The notes beneath the pieces were generated by a model. It had not been told where the DNA came from and searched no databases. It saw nothing but the letters and a program-made list of their open reading frames with translations. The translations under genes were made by a program, and so were the position numbers. From positions 1 to 50,794 of the forward strand of contig JAAYAY010000182.1 of assembly GCA_012719125.1 (NCBI GenBank): a stretch of 50,794 bases of DNA, read 5' to 3'. The stretch comes from Planctomycetaceae bacterium. GTDB lineage: Bacteria; Planctomycetota; Planctomycetia; Pirellulales; Thermoguttaceae. Shown here in pieces: positions 7,021-16,371 of this stretch (its first letter is position 1; every line of letters begins with the position of its first letter).

Positions 7021-10000
7021 ATGGGCGAGAAGCCGGACGACCGGCGGCTATCCACGGGGCAGTCGGATATCGACGCGATTTGCGACGAGTTTGAAGCGGC
7101 GGTCAAGGCTGGAAAGCCGGTGGACTTGGCGGACTATCTCGATCGCGCCGAGCCGACCGATCAGCCTGCCCTGCGCCGAGCGCTCCAATCGATCCAGACG
7201 CTCCATCAACAGAAAGTCGCTGCCACCCCAGTCAAGGATCCCGGTCTTCGTCAGTTCATTCGTGCCCTCGTCGCCAGCCAACTGATGTCGAATATCGAGG
7301 TCGAGGAGTTCCTGGCCAGCCTTCCGGAGGCCGAGCGGCCGAAGACGGGCGAGGAATTGGCCAAGACACTCTACCGCCACCACCGGCTTACCCGGTTCCA
7401 GACTCAGGCGGTTTTTCAGGGGAAGGTCAAGGGGCTTGTTTTCGGCAACTACGTCATTCTCGACAAAATCGGCCAGGGCGGCATGGGCCACGTCTACAAG
7501 GCCCAGCACAGGCGGATGAAGCGAACGGTGGCGGTCAAGGTGCTGCCCTCCCACGTGTCCAGGCAGAAGGAGGCGGTCGATCGCTTTCATCGAGAGGTAG
7601 TCGCCGCCGCTCGGCTCAGTCACCCGAACATCGTCACCGCACACGACGCCGACGAGGCGGACGGCGTCCATTTTCTGGTCATGGAGCACGTTGAAGGCAC
7701 CGACCTGACGAAGCTCATTCGCTCCAAGGGAACGCTCAGCGTGGCCAAGGCGATCGACTACGTTACCCAGGCCGCGGCCGGTCTCCAATACGCCCACGGA
7801 CAGGGCGTCGTGCATCGCGACATCAAGCCGTCGAACCTGCTCCTCGACCAATCCGGAACCGTCAAGATCCTCGACATGGGGCTGGCCCGATTCGAACGGG
7901 AAGTGCAGGAGTCGTCGGGCGGCGAGTCGCTCACGCAGGACGGCCAGGTCATGGGGACCCTCGATTACATGGCCCCCGAGCAGGCCCTCGACACGCACCA
8001 TGCCAGCGCCCGAGCCGACATCTATAGCCTCGGGTGCACGCTCTATTTCCTGCTCACCGGCCAGGTCGTCTTCCCGGGCAACTCCATGGCGACCAAGATT
8101 CTGGCTCATCGCGAACGGCCCGTTCCCTCCCTCCGCCAGCACCGCGAAGACGTTTCGGAACAACTCGATCGGGTTTTCCAACGGATGCTCGCCAAACGGC
8201 CGGAGGATCGCCAGGTCTCGATGGCCCAGGTGATCGAGGAACTCAGCGTCTGTCGCGGTTCGGGACAAGAACTCCACGAAACGGCATCGATTGCAGTAGG
8301 GCCCACCGGTGGCGGTCCCACCATCACGTCTGGACGTGACATTCCCCGAGAGGTTGCCGAAGTTCCGCTCACTCCTCCGCCGATCCCGCCGTCGTCGGAT
8401 TCGGGCAAGTCGGCTCCCGGCGACTGGCTCAAACAGAAGCTCCCTGAGCTACCCACCGTATTTCGCTCGACCGCCACCCGATCCAGGAAACGCGATTTCA
8501 TCTGGACGGGTTCCATCGCGGCCGGCACGCTGCTGGTTGTGCTTCTGGCTGCGCTGATGATGCGGTTGCCCAGTCGCGCGACGCTCACGGTCGACGTCAG
8601 TGAACCTGACGCCACCATTCAGGTTCTGGATGCAGAAGGGCAGGAAATCCTGACCCGACAATCCGCGACCGAGCCGGTCTCTTTTCCACTCCCTCCCGGT
8701 ACGCATCAACTGCGCATCGAGAAGCCCGGATTCGAAGTGCTCTCGCGACGCTTCCAGCTCGAGGCGAGAGCCAAGGAGTCGGTTCGCATCCATCTGACTC
8801 CGCTTTCTCAGGAACCGCCGGAAGCTTCGGTCGGCGGGGCCGCCGAGGCAGTTGTCGACGTTCCCAAAACCGAGGAACCGACGACGGAGCCGGCAGACGT
8901 GCCCCCCGAAATCGCACCGACGCCACAAGTCTCAGCGCCGGAACCGGTCAACGTGACTGCCGATGCGGCCGTAATGCCGCGAGTCTCAGCGCCGGAACCG
9001 GCGCCGGCGGGGATCGGTGCCGACGACTCCCATTCGGAGGCCTGGACGACCCTGTTCGGCGGTCAGGACCTTGGGGCCTGGAAATGCGTCAGGATCGGGC
9101 AGGCCATTCCCTGGGATGTCGAAAACGGCCTGCTGGTCCGCAGAGGCGACGACTACGGCGGACACCTGGAGACGGTCGAGCGTTTCACCGACTTCGTCTT
9201 GCGGATGGAATACCTTCTCCCCGAGAACGCCGCGTACCCCCAAGGCTCCGGGGCGGGGGTCGTCGTGCGATGTCAGCCGGGTTCTAATGTGAACGCCGGG
9301 ATCGGAGTGGAACTGTCGGATGCCCGCCCGGGGGCACTGCTTCTACAGGACACTCGCCTCACCCCGACCGGCGGCCAGCCGACGATCGGTATTGCGCCAA
9401 CGCAAGTCATCTTGCCGTTGGCGGTTGCCTCGCGGCCTCGAGGTCAATGGAACGAACTCGAAATTGTCTGTGTCGGGGATCGGATTGCGGTGAAACTCAA
9501 CGGCCAACTGGTCAACGAGGGAAAGGAGGCCGAGGTTCGTCCGGGTAGCCTTCGGCTTCTGTCGCAGAGATGCGATATCGAGTTTCGAGACGTCCGCATC
9601 AAACACGCCGATCTGCAAATCCTGACGAGCACGCAGCCCCAACCGGCCATCGCGCCGTATGACGAGCGCCAGGCGCAAGAGTATCAACGGATCTGGTCGA
9701 GCCATCTGAAGGCGCCGGTCAAGTGGTCGAATTCGATCGGGATGGAGTTCGTTCTCATCCCGCCGGGTGAGTTCCAGATGGGCTCTCCCGCAGAGGAAGC
9801 GGGGCGTTACGACTATGAGGGACCGCGACACCGTGTGCGACTCAGCGTTCCGTTCTACCTGGGTGCCTATGAGGTGACCCAGCAGCAGTACGAGCAGGTG
9901 ATGGGAACAAACCCCAGCTTTTTCGGGCCTCAAGGAAAGGCGAAGGTCGATCTGGCAGGTTTGAATCTCGCCCGATTCCCTGCCGAGAACGTGAGTTGGG

Positions 10001-10485
10001 ATGAGGCCGCCGAGTTCTGCCGCCGACTGAGCCAGAAGGAGAAGCTGCACTATCGGCTTCCGACCGAGGCCGAGTGGGAATACGCCTGCCGTGCCGGGAC
10101 CACGACGCCCTTCTGCTTCGGCAATTCGCTCTTCGCCGCGACGGACGCCAATTTCGACGGCGAACAGACCTACGGAGAGAGCAGAATAGGGCCCAATCTC
10201 AAACGAACGGTGGAGGTTGGATCGTATCGCGCCAACGCCTGGGGACTCTACGACATGCACGGAAACGTCTGGGAATGGTGCCGAGACCAGTACTCACGCG
10301 ACAGCTACGAGAGCGGGTTGGCTATTGATCCGACGGGGCCGGTAACCGGGTCGTACCGGGTCAATCGCGGCGGCAGTTGGTTCGGCGGGCCGGCCTCCTG
10401 CCGGTCGGCAAGCCGCAGTTGGGTGGCTCCGGGCTTCCGCGGCGGACTGTTGGGATTCCGTATCGTTCTGACGCCGACGGAGTGA
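7021..10485 (+). CDS. Ser/Thr protein kinase fused to PEGA, DUF1080 and FGE-sulfatase-like domains
   Basis: A 1154-aa membrane protein. Order: an N-terminal planctomycete helical region (1-140); a Hanks-type kinase domain (about 143-400) with [26 protein letters not shown] for DFG, and [10 protein letters not shown]; a Pro/Ser-rich juxtamembrane region; one transmembrane helix (about 494-515); a PEGA domain (about 520-592); a linker with a repeated VSAPEP unit; a DUF1080/3-keto-disaccharide hydrolase-like lectin fold (about 672-867); and a formylglycine-generating-enzyme-like domain (about 900-1154) with [20 protein letters not shown] and [12 protein letters not shown]. The kinase is predicted to be cytoplasmic and the rest outside, so extracytoplasmic sugar or polymer binding may control signalling. 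Key kinase residues are present. The FGE part lacks the first of the two catalytic cysteines. The start at 7021 replaces a TTG 54 nt upstream that would lie close to the promoter. Confidence 0.93.
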   Translation: MGEKPDDRRLSTGQSDIDAICDEFEAAVKAGKPVDLADYLDRAEPTDQPALRRALQSIQTLHQQKVAATPVKDPGLRQFIRALVASQLMSNIEVEEFLASLPEAERPKTGEELAKTLYRHHRLTRFQTQAVFQGKVKGLVFGNYVILDKIGQGGMGHVYKAQHRRMKRTVAVKVLPSHVSRQKEAVDRFHREVVAAARLSHPNIVTAHDADEADGVHFLVMEHVEGTDLTKLIRSKGTLSVAKAIDYVTQAAAGLQYAHGQGVVHRDIKPSNLLLDQSGTVKILDMGLARFEREVQESSGGESLTQDGQVMGTLDYMAPEQALDTHHASARADIYSLGCTLYFLLTGQVVFPGNSMATKILAHRERPVPSLRQHREDVSEQLDRVFQRMLAKRPEDRQVSMAQVIEELSVCRGSGQELHETASIAVGPTGGGPTITSGRDIPREVAEVPLTPPPIPPSSDSGKSAPGDWLKQKLPELPTVFRSTATRSRKRDFIWTGSIAAGTLLVVLLAALMMRLPSRATLTVDVSEPDATIQVLDAEGQEILTRQSATEPVSFPLPPGTHQLRIEKPGFEVLSRRFQLEARAKESVRIHLTPLSQEPPEASVGGAAEAVVDVPKTEEPTTEPADVPPEIAPTPQVSAPEPVNVTADAAVMPRVSAPEPAPAGIGADDSHSEAWTTLFGGQDLGAWKCVRIGQAIPWDVENGLLVRRGDDYGGHLETVERFTDFVLRMEYLLPENAAYPQGSGAGVVVRCQPGSNVNAGIGVELSDARPGALLLQDTRLTPTGGQPTIGIAPTQVILPLAVASRPRGQWNELEIVCVGDRIAVKLNGQLVNEGKEAEVRPGSLRLLSQRCDIEFRDVRIKHADLQILTSTQPQPAIAPYDERQAQEYQRIWSSHLKAPVKWSNSIGMEFVLIPPGEFQMGSPAEEAGRYDYEGPRHRVRLSVPFYLGAYEVTQQQYEQVMGTNPSFFGPQGKAKVDLAGLNLARFPAENVSWDEAAEFCRRLSQKEKLHYRLPTEAEWEYACRAGTTTPFCFGNSLFAATDANFDGEQTYGESRIGPNLKRTVEVGSYRANAWGLYDMHGNVWEWCRDQYSRDSYESGLAIDPTGPVTGSYRVNRGGSWFGGPASCRSASRSWVAPGFRGGLLGFRIVLTPTE

Positions 10486-10489
10486 TGCG

Positions 10490-10620
10490 ACGATGGAACA
10501 ACGGAACAATGGAATGATGCGGCGGTGCAGTCGTAGTCACAGTGTTTGACGTTGGCGTCATTCCACTCTTCCACCATTCCCTCATTCCACCCTTCCAGCA
10601 CCTCACCATTCCGGTCCAAG
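10490..10620. repeat. degenerate ATTCC/GGAAT-rich repeat tract
   Basis: The left part has repeated GGAACAATGGAATGATG-like units. The right part (10556-10615) has repeated TTCCACCATTCC-like units of the opposite sense, so the two halves can pair imperfectly. It fills the 161-bp spacer between the convergent kinase and TauE genes. It could form a transcript-end hairpin but lacks a T-tract. Confidence 0.45.
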
Positions 10621-10646
10621 CCGGGAAGCTCCTGTTCCGGTGACGC

Positions 10647-11399
10647 TCACCCCCAGATTCCGCCCGCCACCATCCGCATGGCTGCGATCAGGGCGAGTGC
10701 CAGCACCAGCGGATCGAAGACCTTCTGCGGGATTAACAGGAAGAGCCGTTTGCCGATTACCGCGCCGAGAATCAGGCAAGGCATCAGAACCAGGCTGAAC
10801 AGCAGCGTCTCGGGTGTGATCATTCCCAGGCTGCCGAACAGGGGCAGTTTCGACAGGTTGACGATCATGAAGAACCATGCCCAGGTGCCCATGAATTCGG
10901 CCTTGAGCATCCCCATGCTGATCAGGTAGATACCCATGACCGGCCCGGCTGCGTTGCCCACGACCGTCCCAAAGCCGGCGGCCAGCCCCATGAGCGCAAC
11001 GAACCACCATTGATGGGGCATGTCCTTCCAGCCAAACCGCTGCCGCCCTCCTTCGATCACCATCAGCACGATCACCAGAATTCCCAGCACCAGCTTGAAC
11101 TGTCGATTGTCAACATTCAACAGCACGTACACGCCCGGAATCATCCCCAAGACCACGTAGGGAAGCAGCCTGAGGAGCCGATCCCACTGGGTGTGCTGCC
11201 GATAGCAGGCGACGGCGAACGCGTCGCCCGCGAGCAGAATCGGCAGAATTGCTCCCACCGAGAGCTTCTCGTTCCCGGCGAATGCTTCGGTCATCATCAG
11301 GATCGCGGGGATCGAAACGCCCGGCACGCCGGTCTTTGAAAGCCCCACCAGAATCGCGGCCAGGGCGCCGAACACATACGAAAGCAGATCGTCAGGCAT
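10647..11399 (-). CDS. TauE/SafE (DUF81) family membrane permease
   Basis: A 250-aa integral membrane protein with about seven or eight hydrophobic helices. The family exports sulfite, sulfoacetate or related anions. The typical repeat features are visible: an N-terminal GLSKTGVPGVSIPAILMM and a second-half GFGTVVGNAAGPVMGIYL with conserved Gly/Pro, then a cytoplasmic loop and the final pair of helices. Start MPDDLLSY at 11399 precedes the first helix; the frame upstream reads into the palindromic repeat and is rejected. No sulfur genes are adjacent, so the substrate is open. Confidence 0.88.
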   Translation of the reverse strand: MPDDLLSYVFGALAAILVGLSKTGVPGVSIPAILMMTEAFAGNEKLSVGAILPILLAGDAFAVACYRQHTQWDRLLRLLPYVVLGMIPGVYVLLNVDNRQFKLVLGILVIVLMVIEGGRQRFGWKDMPHQWWFVALMGLAAGFGTVVGNAAGPVMGIYLISMGMLKAEFMGTWAWFFMIVNLSKLPLFGSLGMITPETLLFSLVLMPCLILGAVIGKRLFLLIPQKVFDPLVLALALIAAMRMVAGGIWG

Positions 11400-11423
11400 G
11401 AAAACGCAATGCTCAGAAGTTGG

Positions 11424-11499
11424 GTGGCTGGTGGTCGAGCGACAGCGAGCCCTCGGACCGATACGGCCGGGGGCTCGCTGTCGCTCGACCACCAGCCAC
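11424..11499. repeat. 29-bp perfect inverted repeat (large palindrome)
   Basis: Left arm 11424-11452 is the exact reverse complement of right arm 11471-11499. Pairing extends inward through G-U and three more pairs, leaving a loop of about 10 nt. It lies between the serS stop (11525) and the TauE start (11399), both on the minus strand. There is no T-run, so it is not a classical terminator. A related half-element (26 of 30 bases identical over the compared stretch) is at 34441-34470. It therefore looks like a dispersed REP- or MITE-like element. Confidence 0.8.
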
Positions 11500-11524
11500 T
11501 CTGAATCTGAGGCAGGCCACGAGG

Positions 11525-12802
11525 CTAACTCCGCGGTTCGATTCGCTCCTTGCCGACGACCGCCTGCAACACTTCGGGGACGACGACCGATCCGTCTGCC
11601 TGCTGGTAATTCTCCAGTACGGCAATCAGGGCGCGGCTGATGGCAACGGCCGTTCCGTTCAAAGTATGAACGAACCTGGTGCCCTTCTCGCCCTTGACTT
11701 TGAAGCGGGCGTTCAGGCGCCGGGCCTGGTAGTCGGTGCAGTTCGACGTGCTCGTGACCTCGCCAAACCCGCCGCGGCCGGGCAACCAGGCCTCCAGGTC
11801 GAATTTACGATAGGCCGGGCCCCCCAGGTCGCCCGTTGCCGTATCGACGACCCGATAGGGAATCTCCAAGCCGTCGAACAGCCGGCATTCCAGGTCTCGC
11901 AGATGCCCCAGCATGGCCTCGCTGTCGTCGGGCAAGGTGAATGCGAACATCTCCACCTTGGTGAACTGGTGCACGCGGAAGAGGCCCCGGCTCTCCTTTC
12001 CGTGGGCGCCCGCTTCGGTGCGGAAGCAGTGGCTGATCCCGCAAAGCTTGAGCGGCAAGGCATCGGCGTCAACCGTCTGACCTGCCAGCAGGCCGCCCAG
12101 CGTGATCTCGGCGGTGGCCACCAGGCTCAGGTTCTGGTTCTCGATACTGTAGATCTGCGTCTCGGGCCCGCGTGGAATATAGCCCGTTCCTTCCAGGACT
12201 TCGTTCGTGGCCAGATCCGGGGTCGTCATCGGGGTGAAACCTTCGGCCATCAGCACGCCGAGGGCGTAACGCTGCAGGGCCAGTTCCAGGAGCACCGCCT
12301 CGTTCTTGAGGAAGTAGAAGCCGTGCCCCGCCACGCGTGCCCCGCCCTCGAAGTCGATCAGGTCAAGTCTTTCGCCCAGGGCAACGTGATCGAGCGGTTC
12401 GAAGTCGAATTTCGGGAGCGGTGTCTTGCCGCGAGCGACCTCGAGATTCGACTTGTCGTCCTCCCCTACGGGGGCGTCGGGGTGCGACAGGTTCGGAATC
12501 GACCGGTGGATCCCGTCCAGTTCGGCCGCTAGCTCGTCCAGCTTGGTCCGCACCTCGTTTGTCCGTTCCCGGAGCATGCGGCCTTCTTCTTTCCGAGCCT
12601 CACGTTCGCCGGCATCTTTGGCCTTGCCGATCGACTTGGAGACCTCGTTCGCCTTGCGATTGAGTTCTTCGACTTCCACCTGCAGCAAGCGGCGCTCGTT
12701 CTCCAGGGCAACGAACCGATCGATGTCGGCCGCAACCCCGCGGTTGCGGCAGTTCTGTTTCACTAGCTCGGCGTTTTCGACAATGAATTTGCGATCCAAC
12801 AT
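11525..12802 (-). CDS. serS: seryl-tRNA synthetase
   Basis: A 425-aa class II synthetase that charges tRNA-Ser. Residues about 25-105 form the antiparallel coiled-coil arm that contacts the tRNA long variable arm (ENERRLLQVEVEELNRKA and neighbours). The class II core has motif 2, HCFRTEAGAHGKESRGLFR, and motif 3, HTLNGTAVAISRALIAVLE. The start MLDRKFIVENAELVKQN at 12802 matches the family N-terminus. It lies 17 bp downstream of the M20 peptidase gene on the same strand, so the two are probably cotranscribed. Confidence 0.96.
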   Translation of the reverse strand: MLDRKFIVENAELVKQNCRNRGVAADIDRFVALENERRLLQVEVEELNRKANEVSKSIGKAKDAGEREARKEEGRMLRERTNEVRTKLDELAAELDGIHRSIPNLSHPDAPVGEDDKSNLEVARGKTPLPKFDFEPLDHVALGERLDLIDFEGGARVAGHGFYFLKNEAVLLELALQRYALGVLMAEGFTPMTTPDLATNEVLEGTGYIPRGPETQIYSIENQNLSLVATAEITLGGLLAGQTVDADALPLKLCGISHCFRTEAGAHGKESRGLFRVHQFTKVEMFAFTLPDDSEAMLGHLRDLECRLFDGLEIPYRVVDTATGDLGGPAYRKFDLEAWLPGRGGFGEVTSTSNCTDYQARRLNARFKVKGEKGTRFVHTLNGTAVAISRALIAVLENYQQADGSVVVPEVLQAVVGKERIEPRS

Positions 12803-12819
12803 GGCTTCAATGCTATCCT

Positions 12820-14184
12820 TCAAATCTGTGCAATCTCTTCCCACAGGCGTGCGCTCGCTCGGATCCCGCGGTAGAAATCCTCGACGAGAAACCGTTCGTT
12901 CGGGCTGTGGGCGTTGTCGTCGTCCTGGCCCCAGCCGAGCAGGAGGGTATCGGCTGCGAGTTGCTTGTGCAAGGTGGCCACGACGGGAATCGAACCTCCT
13001 TCGCGGGTCATGACGGGCGCTCGGCCGAAGGCGTGTTCGAGGGCCTTCGAGGCCGCCGCCACATAGGGACTGTCGAGCGGCACGAGCAGGCCCGGCGCCC
13101 CGTGCATGCCTCGCACCTCGACCTTCACTCCCGGCAGAGCCAGCTTCTCGACCATCGCACGAATGCCCTCATTGATCGTCTCCGGCGACTGATTCGGCAC
13201 CAGGCGGAAACTGATCTTGGCCGACGCTCGGGCGGGGATGATCGTCTTGCCTCCCGTGCCCTGGTACCCGCTGGTCAGGCCGTTGATCTCGAAGGTCGGT
13301 CTGGCCCAGCGCCGCTCCAAGGCCGTGAAGCCGGCCTCGCCCCAAGTGTCCGGTACGCCGACCTGGCCCATGTACTGCGTTTCATCGAACGGCAGTTCGG
13401 CCATCTGCTTGCGCTCCAGGTCGGTCAGGGGGACTACGTCGTCGTAGAAGCCCGGCACCTGCACCTTCCCGTCGTCACCGATCAGGCCGCTGAGAATTCG
13501 TGCCAACGCCAGGGCCGGGTTGGTGATCGACCCACCGAAGGAGCCCGAATGGAGATCGCGGTTCGGACCTTGGACGACGATCTCGCAGCAAGTGATCCCG
13601 CGCAATCCGTAAGTGATCGCCGGTTGACCCGGTCCGAACTGGCCGCTGTCGCTTACCACGATGCAGTCGCACGCAAGTTTTTCCGTATTCTCCGCAACAT
13701 ACGCACTCAGGGCCTCGCTGCCGACCTCTTCCTCGCCCTCGATCAAGTACTTCAGATTTACGGGCAGGCGCCCCTCGGTCTGGAGCCATGCCTGGGCGCT
13801 CAACAGGTGGGTGAGCATCTGGCCCTTGTCGTCGGTTGCCCCCCGGGCGTAGATCCTCCCCTGGCGAACCTCCGGATCAAAGGGGGGCGATACCCATTGA
13901 TCGAGTGGGTCGACCGGCTGCACGTCGTAGTGGCCGTAGACGAGTACCGTGGGGGCCCCGTCGACCTTGGGCGACTCGCCATAAACGATCGGATGTCCTT
14001 TTGTGGGAATGACTTCCGACTTCATCCCGATTGCTGCGAGCTTGTCGGCGACCCACCGGGCGGCGGTGGCCATGTCGTTTGCACAATCCGGATCGGCACT
14101 GATGCTCGGGATTCGCAGCAGCTCGAACAACTCCTTCAGGAAGGCCTCAGAATGCTCGTTCAGGTAGGTTTCAATCGCGGCCAT
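12820..14184 (-). CDS. M20 family metallopeptidase (dipeptidase)
   Basis: A 454-aa di-zinc peptidase of the M20 (CNDP/PepV-like) family, expected to cleave dipeptides in the cytoplasm; no signal peptide is visible. The metal-site motifs are VLVYGHYDVQP (His85, Asp87), GATDDKGQM (Asp118), the catalytic/ligand EGEEEVGS (about 149-156), DSGQFGPG, and a C-terminal His in DDNAHSPNE. The dimerisation lid domain includes RDLHSGSFGG. Start at 14184 (MAAIETYLNE) suits the family; the longer frame to 14322 would cross the predicted promoter. It heads a probable peptidase-serS operon. Confidence 0.93.
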   Translation of the reverse strand: MAAIETYLNEHSEAFLKELFELLRIPSISADPDCANDMATAARWVADKLAAIGMKSEVIPTKGHPIVYGESPKVDGAPTVLVYGHYDVQPVDPLDQWVSPPFDPEVRQGRIYARGATDDKGQMLTHLLSAQAWLQTEGRLPVNLKYLIEGEEEVGSEALSAYVAENTEKLACDCIVVSDSGQFGPGQPAITYGLRGITCCEIVVQGPNRDLHSGSFGGSITNPALALARILSGLIGDDGKVQVPGFYDDVVPLTDLERKQMAELPFDETQYMGQVGVPDTWGEAGFTALERRWARPTFEINGLTSGYQGTGGKTIIPARASAKISFRLVPNQSPETINEGIRAMVEKLALPGVKVEVRGMHGAPGLLVPLDSPYVAAASKALEHAFGRAPVMTREGGSIPVVATLHKQLAADTLLLGWGQDDDNAHSPNERFLVEDFYRGIRASARLWEEIAQI

Positions 14185-14257
14185 TTTGTTGCTGCTTTTC
14201 CAACATTGGTGCTGCTTCGTTCCAGCGGGCGTGACTTCCCGATCCGTTGAATCGTCC

Positions 14258-14287
14258 AATATAATGGTCGTGGGTGCCACCAGCCAA
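14258..14287 (-). promoter_or_regulatory. predicted sigma-70 promoter of the M20 peptidase-serS unit
   Basis: On the minus strand, TTGGCT (complement of 14282-14287) and TATATT (complement of 14258-14263) with an 18-bp spacer. The leader would be about 65 nt. Confidence 0.4.
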
Positions 14288-14403
14288 TGGGGTATGCTTT
14301 CCGCTGCGAACCTTGAGCCCACCCGATGTGACTACAGAAACAGGAACGGAAGCCGAGCCCGAGTTTCCTTGCTTATCACTCGCCCTCTTGTATCAGGTCC
14401 GCC

Positions 14404-14742
14404 ATGGCAGACAGACAGGCCGTCGCTGAACCGGCCGAAGAAACGCAGACCGATGAGCGAGAAGAGACCAAGCGGCAGCCGCCCTACAACGTGGTTCTCT
14501 GGAACGACGACGACCACACCTACGAGTACGTCATCGCCATGATGATGCAACTGTTCGGCCATACGATGGAACGAGGTTACCAGATCGCCAAGACGGTCGA
14601 CACCCAAGGAAAGGCGATCGTGCTGACCACGACTCTCGAACACGCCGAGTTGAAACGCGACCAAATCCACGCGTTTGGTCAGGACAAGCAGATCAAAGAT
14701 TGTGCCGGGAGCATGTACGCGACGGTGGAACCGGCAGCTTAG
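14404..14742 (+). CDS. clpS: ATP-dependent Clp protease adaptor ClpS
   Basis: A 112-aa N-degron adaptor that hands substrates with destabilising N-terminal residues to ClpA/ClpC. It has an acidic disordered N-terminus (about 25 residues). The core then has YNVVLWNDDDHTYEYVI, whose Asn-Asp-Asp element binds the free amino group of the substrate, followed by MMMQLFGH and AIVLTTTLEHAELKRDQI. Length and order match the family. It is 77 bp upstream of mtaB on the same strand. Confidence 0.93.
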   Translation: MADRQAVAEPAEETQTDEREETKRQPPYNVVLWNDDDHTYEYVIAMMMQLFGHTMERGYQIAKTVDTQGKAIVLTTTLEHAELKRDQIHAFGQDKQIKDCAGSMYATVEPAA

Positions 14743-14819
14743 AAAGAATCTCGGAATCCGAGTTTCGCTCTTTTGAATTTGTTTCGTGCTTCGTATTTCG
14801 AGATTCGTATTTCTCCACG
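14743..14819. repeat. TTTCG-rich intergenic tract
   Basis: The spacer between clpS and mtaB is AT-richer than its surroundings. It has a short palindrome (CTCGGAATCCGAG) followed by serial TTTCG/TTCGTATTTCG units. It looks like a degenerate intergenic repeat; a CGAAA/CGAAAT-rich stretch of the same flavour occurs in the linker of the fused gene near 31860. No function is evident. Confidence 0.35.
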
Positions 14820-16085
14820 ATGCCTATCCTCCGCACGATCACGCTTGGCTGCAAAGTCAACCAGTACGAAACCGAGTTGGTCGCCGAGGGGCTTGCACGG
14901 GCGGGGTTTCGCGAGGCCGCGGATGCAGAACCCGCGGATCTCTGTCTCGTGAACACGTGCACGGTCACGGCGGAAGGTGCCTTGAAGAGCCGTAAGGCGA
15001 TTCGACAGCTCGCCAGGCGAAACCCCGGTGCGCAGATCGTGGTGATGGGCTGCTATGCGACGATGGCGGCCGACCTCGTTGCCGGTCTGCCGGGCGTCAG
15101 CGAGGTGCTCACCGACAAGCGGCAGATTCCCGAATTCCTCGCCCGCTGGGGCGTTCTCGACGTGCCGTCGGGCATTTCCCGGTTTGGCCGCCGCGCTCGG
15201 GCATACGTCAAGGTGCAGGACGGCTGCCGGATGCGGTGCAGCTACTGCATCATTCCGGCCGCACGGGGTGATCTGGCGAGTCGCCCCGTTGCTGAACTGG
15301 TGGACGAAGTGCGGCGTCTCGTCGATTCGGGGCATCGGGAGCTTGTGCTGACCGGGATTCATCTCGGCCACTGGGGGCTTGAATGGACAGACCGCCGCCT
15401 CCGGCTGCCTGATCTGATCGAGGCCTTGCTGGCCGTCGGCGGTTTGTGGCGTCTGCGGCTTTCCAGCCTGGAAGCCGTCGAAGTCGACGCCCGTCTGCTG
15501 TCGCTGATGGCCGCCCATCCGTCACGTATTTGCCCACATTTGCACCTTTCCATGCAAAGCGGCTCAGACACGGTGCTGGAGCGGATGCAACGCCGCTGGG
15601 CCTCCACCCGGTTTGTGGAGAAGTGCCTGGAAGTCAAGGAGTCGCTCGATAGGCCGGCGCTTACGACGGACGTAATCGTCGGTTTTCCGGGCGAGACGGA
15701 CGCGGAGTTTGAAGCAACCTGCCGGACCGTGGAAACGGTCGGGTTCTCGAAAGTGCACGTCTTTCGGTTCAGTCCCAGGGAAGGGACCCCTGCGGCCACC
15801 ATGTCCGCTCAGGTCGACGGGCGGGTCAAACAGGAACGAGCGGCCCACCTCGACCTGCTATCTCGCCGGCTCCGCCGCGATTTCTTCCGCGCGCTCATCG
15901 GTCGGCGGTTGCAGGTGCTGGTGGAAGCGGCGGATGGGAGGCAGCCCGGGTTGCTCCACGGCACGTCGGCACGTTATGCGCCGGTTGAGTTGACGGGGAC
16001 GGTTGATCGGGTGGGTGAACTGATTGACGGAGAAGCGACCGGTCTTGCTGACGATGGGTTGATCGTGCGGGCGGCCGGTCCGTAG
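14820..16085 (+). CDS. mtaB: tRNA (N6-threonylcarbamoyladenosine-37 C2) methylthiotransferase MtaB
   Basis: A 421-aa radical SAM enzyme that adds a methylthio group to t6A37 of ANN-decoding tRNAs. The N-terminal UPF0004 domain has the three ligands of the auxiliary cluster (Cys11, Cys47, Cys78). The radical SAM cluster motif is CRMRCSYC (Cys136, Cys140, Cys143). The C-terminal TRAM-like region recognises tRNA. Opening with ITLGCKVNQYE is typical of MtaB rather than MiaB or RimO. ATG at 14820 is preferred to upstream codons in the repeat tract. Confidence 0.93.
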   Translation: MPILRTITLGCKVNQYETELVAEGLARAGFREAADAEPADLCLVNTCTVTAEGALKSRKAIRQLARRNPGAQIVVMGCYATMAADLVAGLPGVSEVLTDKRQIPEFLARWGVLDVPSGISRFGRRARAYVKVQDGCRMRCSYCIIPAARGDLASRPVAELVDEVRRLVDSGHRELVLTGIHLGHWGLEWTDRRLRLPDLIEALLAVGGLWRLRLSSLEAVEVDARLLSLMAAHPSRICPHLHLSMQSGSDTVLERMQRRWASTRFVEKCLEVKESLDRPALTTDVIVGFPGETDAEFEATCRTVETVGFSKVHVFRFSPREGTPAATMSAQVDGRVKQERAAHLDLLSRRLRRDFFRALIGRRLQVLVEAADGRQPGLLHGTSARYAPVELTGTVDRVGELIDGEATGLADDGLIVRAAGP

Positions 16086-16124
16086 GCTGTTCGCTGAGTA
16101 CTGGGGCGCGAGGGCCGTCCCCTG

Positions 16125-16140
16125 CGTCATTCCCGCGAAG
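16125..16140 (+). repeat. REP-like repeat unit, left copy
   Basis: CGTCATTCCCGCGAAG, the exact reverse complement of 16919-16934. The two copies flank the IS110 relic about 780 bp apart. Related CATTCCCGCGAA-type intergenic palindromes are widespread in bacteria. Confidence 0.6.
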
Positions 16141-16179
16141 TATGCGGCACCTGGAATGATGAAAATCGGCTGCAATGAT

Positions 16180-16343
16180 TGTATATGGCACGTTTCCGTG
16201 GCCTTGGTCGAAGGCCGATACCGCAGTGGAGCTTTGAGCCCGTCGCGAAGTCTGGCCTGGGTGCCGCCACGAACCTGAAATTGTCGCCCCCGACGGTCGG
16301 GGAGCACGCGAGGCAGACTGTTGCCTTTTTCGGCACCCCCAGG
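16180..16343 (+). ncRNA. candidate IS110 bridge RNA (structured leader of the IS relic)
   Basis: The segment between the left flank and the truncated transposase ORF has stacked complementarity. There is a GGCCTT/AAGGCC hairpin (16200-16216) and a long-range closing stem CCT-GGGTGCCG (16256-16266) with CGGCACCC and AGG (16331-16343). Inside that stem are the hairpins CCCCGA/TCGGGG (about 16287-16302) and GGCA/TGCC (about 16312-16325). IS110 elements encode a bridge RNA in the non-coding end upstream of the transposase, and position and stem-loop architecture fit. The loops that would name donor and target cannot be assigned without an intact relative. The ends are approximate. Confidence 0.5.
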
Positions 16344-16371
16344 GTTGACGGAGCGTAAGGGAGGATATGTC

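Noticed and set aside
12907-14250. About 450-codon plus-strand frame opposite the M20 peptidase
   Set aside because: Antisense shadow; the minus-strand frame has complete metal-site motifs.
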